A DNA stretch of 64,000 nt. It comes from Aphrocallistes beatrix (taxonomy: Eukaryota > Porifera > Hexactinellida > Sceptrulophora > Aphrocallistidae). The stretch spans positions 2,170,001-2,234,000 of the forward strand of contig OY725498.1 in NCBI GenBank assembly GCA_963281255.1, written 5' to 3'. Numbering within the stretch: position 1 is the stretch's first letter; every line of letters starts with the position of its first letter. Shown here in pieces: positions 63,413 to 64,000 of the stretch. The notes under the pieces are model-generated. The model was not told the DNA's origin and made no database searches. It worked only from the letters and a program-made list of their open reading frames with translations. A program made the translations under genes and the position numbers.

Positions 63413-64000
63413 ATGCAATCTTTAGGGGATTACGAATTCCTTTCTTCTGATATATTAGGTCACGGAGCTTTTGCACTAGTATTCAAAGGATGTAAGAAAG
63501 GTGCTAAGCATGAAGAAGTTGCAATAAAGAAAATTAAGAAAAGTTCCTTTGTTAGTTTGAATTTAAAAGAACGAAAAGAAATATCGATATTAAAAGAACT
63601 AGAACATGAAAATATAGTACGATTGCTTGAATATCATGAAAATAAGATCGAATTGTACCTTGTCCTTGAATTCTGCAACCTCGGTGACTATAATGAATTC
63701 CTCCAAAAACATCATCATCTATCTGAACAAGTGATTCGTTATTTGTTTTTTCAAATAGGAAATGCTATTCATTTTATTCATTCTCATTATATTATCCACA
63801 GAGATCTTAAACCCCAAAATATTTTATTGCACACGAGTTCACAATTTATTTCTAATTCATCTTTCAAATCACTGAACCAATTATCAAGCATCACTGCAAA
63901 AATTGCAGATTTCGGATTTGCTAGAGTTTTGTCAGATACTACAATGGCTACTACATTATGTGGATCTCCACTTTATATGGCACCCGAAGTATTACTTGGC
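63413..64000 (+). CDS. ULK: ULK/ATG1 autophagy serine/threonine kinase, 5' part
   Basis: 196 codons open to the window edge, so the gene continues beyond it. ATG1/ULK kinases start autophagy by phosphorylating ATG13, FIP200/ATG17-complex and PI3K-complex partners in the cytosol. Visible kinase features: glycine loop GHGAFALVFKG (residues 16-26), VAIKK with Lys39, HRDLKPQN (129-136, catalytic Asp131), a family-typical insert of about 24 residues, KIADFGFAR (DFG at 166-168) and the activation-loop end TLCGSPLYMAPEV, which is nearly diagnostic of ULK1/2. The ATG at 63413 gives a start that fits the family's very short N-terminus (MQSLGDYEF). No intron within the first 588 bp. Assignment to ULK1/2 rather than ULK3 rests on the FGFAR and LCGSPLYMAPEV motifs. 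Confidence 0.93.
   Translation, partial: MQSLGDYEFLSSDILGHGAFALVFKGCKKGAKHEEVAIKKIKKSSFVSLNLKERKEISILKELEHENIVRLLEYHENKIELYLVLEFCNLGDYNEFLQKHHHLSEQVIRYLFFQIGNAIHFIHSHYIIHRDLKPQNILLHTSSQFISNSSFKSLNQLSSITAKIADFGFARVLSDTTMATTLCGSPLYMAPEVLLG

Overview
This window looks like nuclear DNA from an animal. It is AT-rich and densely packed with transposable elements. It carries two conserved eukaryotic genes: CTR9, a PAF1-complex subunit, split by three exons, and the 5' part of a ULK/ATG1 autophagy kinase. Splice sites are GT-AG, and the transposon content (pogo/Tigger, mariner, hAT, Ginger-like, Helitron, LINE, Ty3/gypsy) fits an invertebrate. I cannot name the species.

Layout. 1-1223: upstream DNA with a short repeat fragment, an unrecognised minus-strand ORF and two CGGTTAACCG palindromes. 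1224-22530: CTR9 on +, with exons at 1224-2081, 12433-12780 and 20539-22530. Joined in phase they encode about 1065 aa. The two introns (10.35 and 7.76 kb) are filled with MITEs, a 1.07-kb palindrome, a Ginger relic, a foldback-like element, gypsy and LINE fragments and a frameshifted beta-propeller-like ORF. 22.5-30.5 kb: a Tigger MITE, a ZBED/Buster-type hAT relic, a mariner relic, a LINE relic and pieces of a TTAA-flanked repeat family. 30.5-38.5 kb: a four-layer nest. A hairpin-cluster MITE holds a palindromic element, which holds a 695-bp MITE and a complete 5.7-kb Ginger-like transposon encoding an integrase plus an OTU-type protease. 40.1-49.1 kb: a decayed Helitron interrupted by a 4.46-kb long-TIR element that itself holds three further repeats. 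49.2-54.5 kb: a second hAT relic and a self-nested pair of TTAA elements. 57.0-62.7 kb: a second Ginger-like element that has lost the integrase exons but keeps an open OTU reading frame, with a mariner inside an intron. 63413-64000: ULK kinase, running off the end.

The most notable system is the Ginger-like family. Three copies are present: one with 126-bp identical TIRs and a DD35E triad assembled across a splice junction, one integrase-less OTU derivative whose remaining exons stay in phase, and one relic. Both complete copies sit in a GGCC target duplication, and a related empty site elsewhere in the window confirms the duplication. Several repeat families here can be delimited exactly because insertions into other repeats expose their target duplications.
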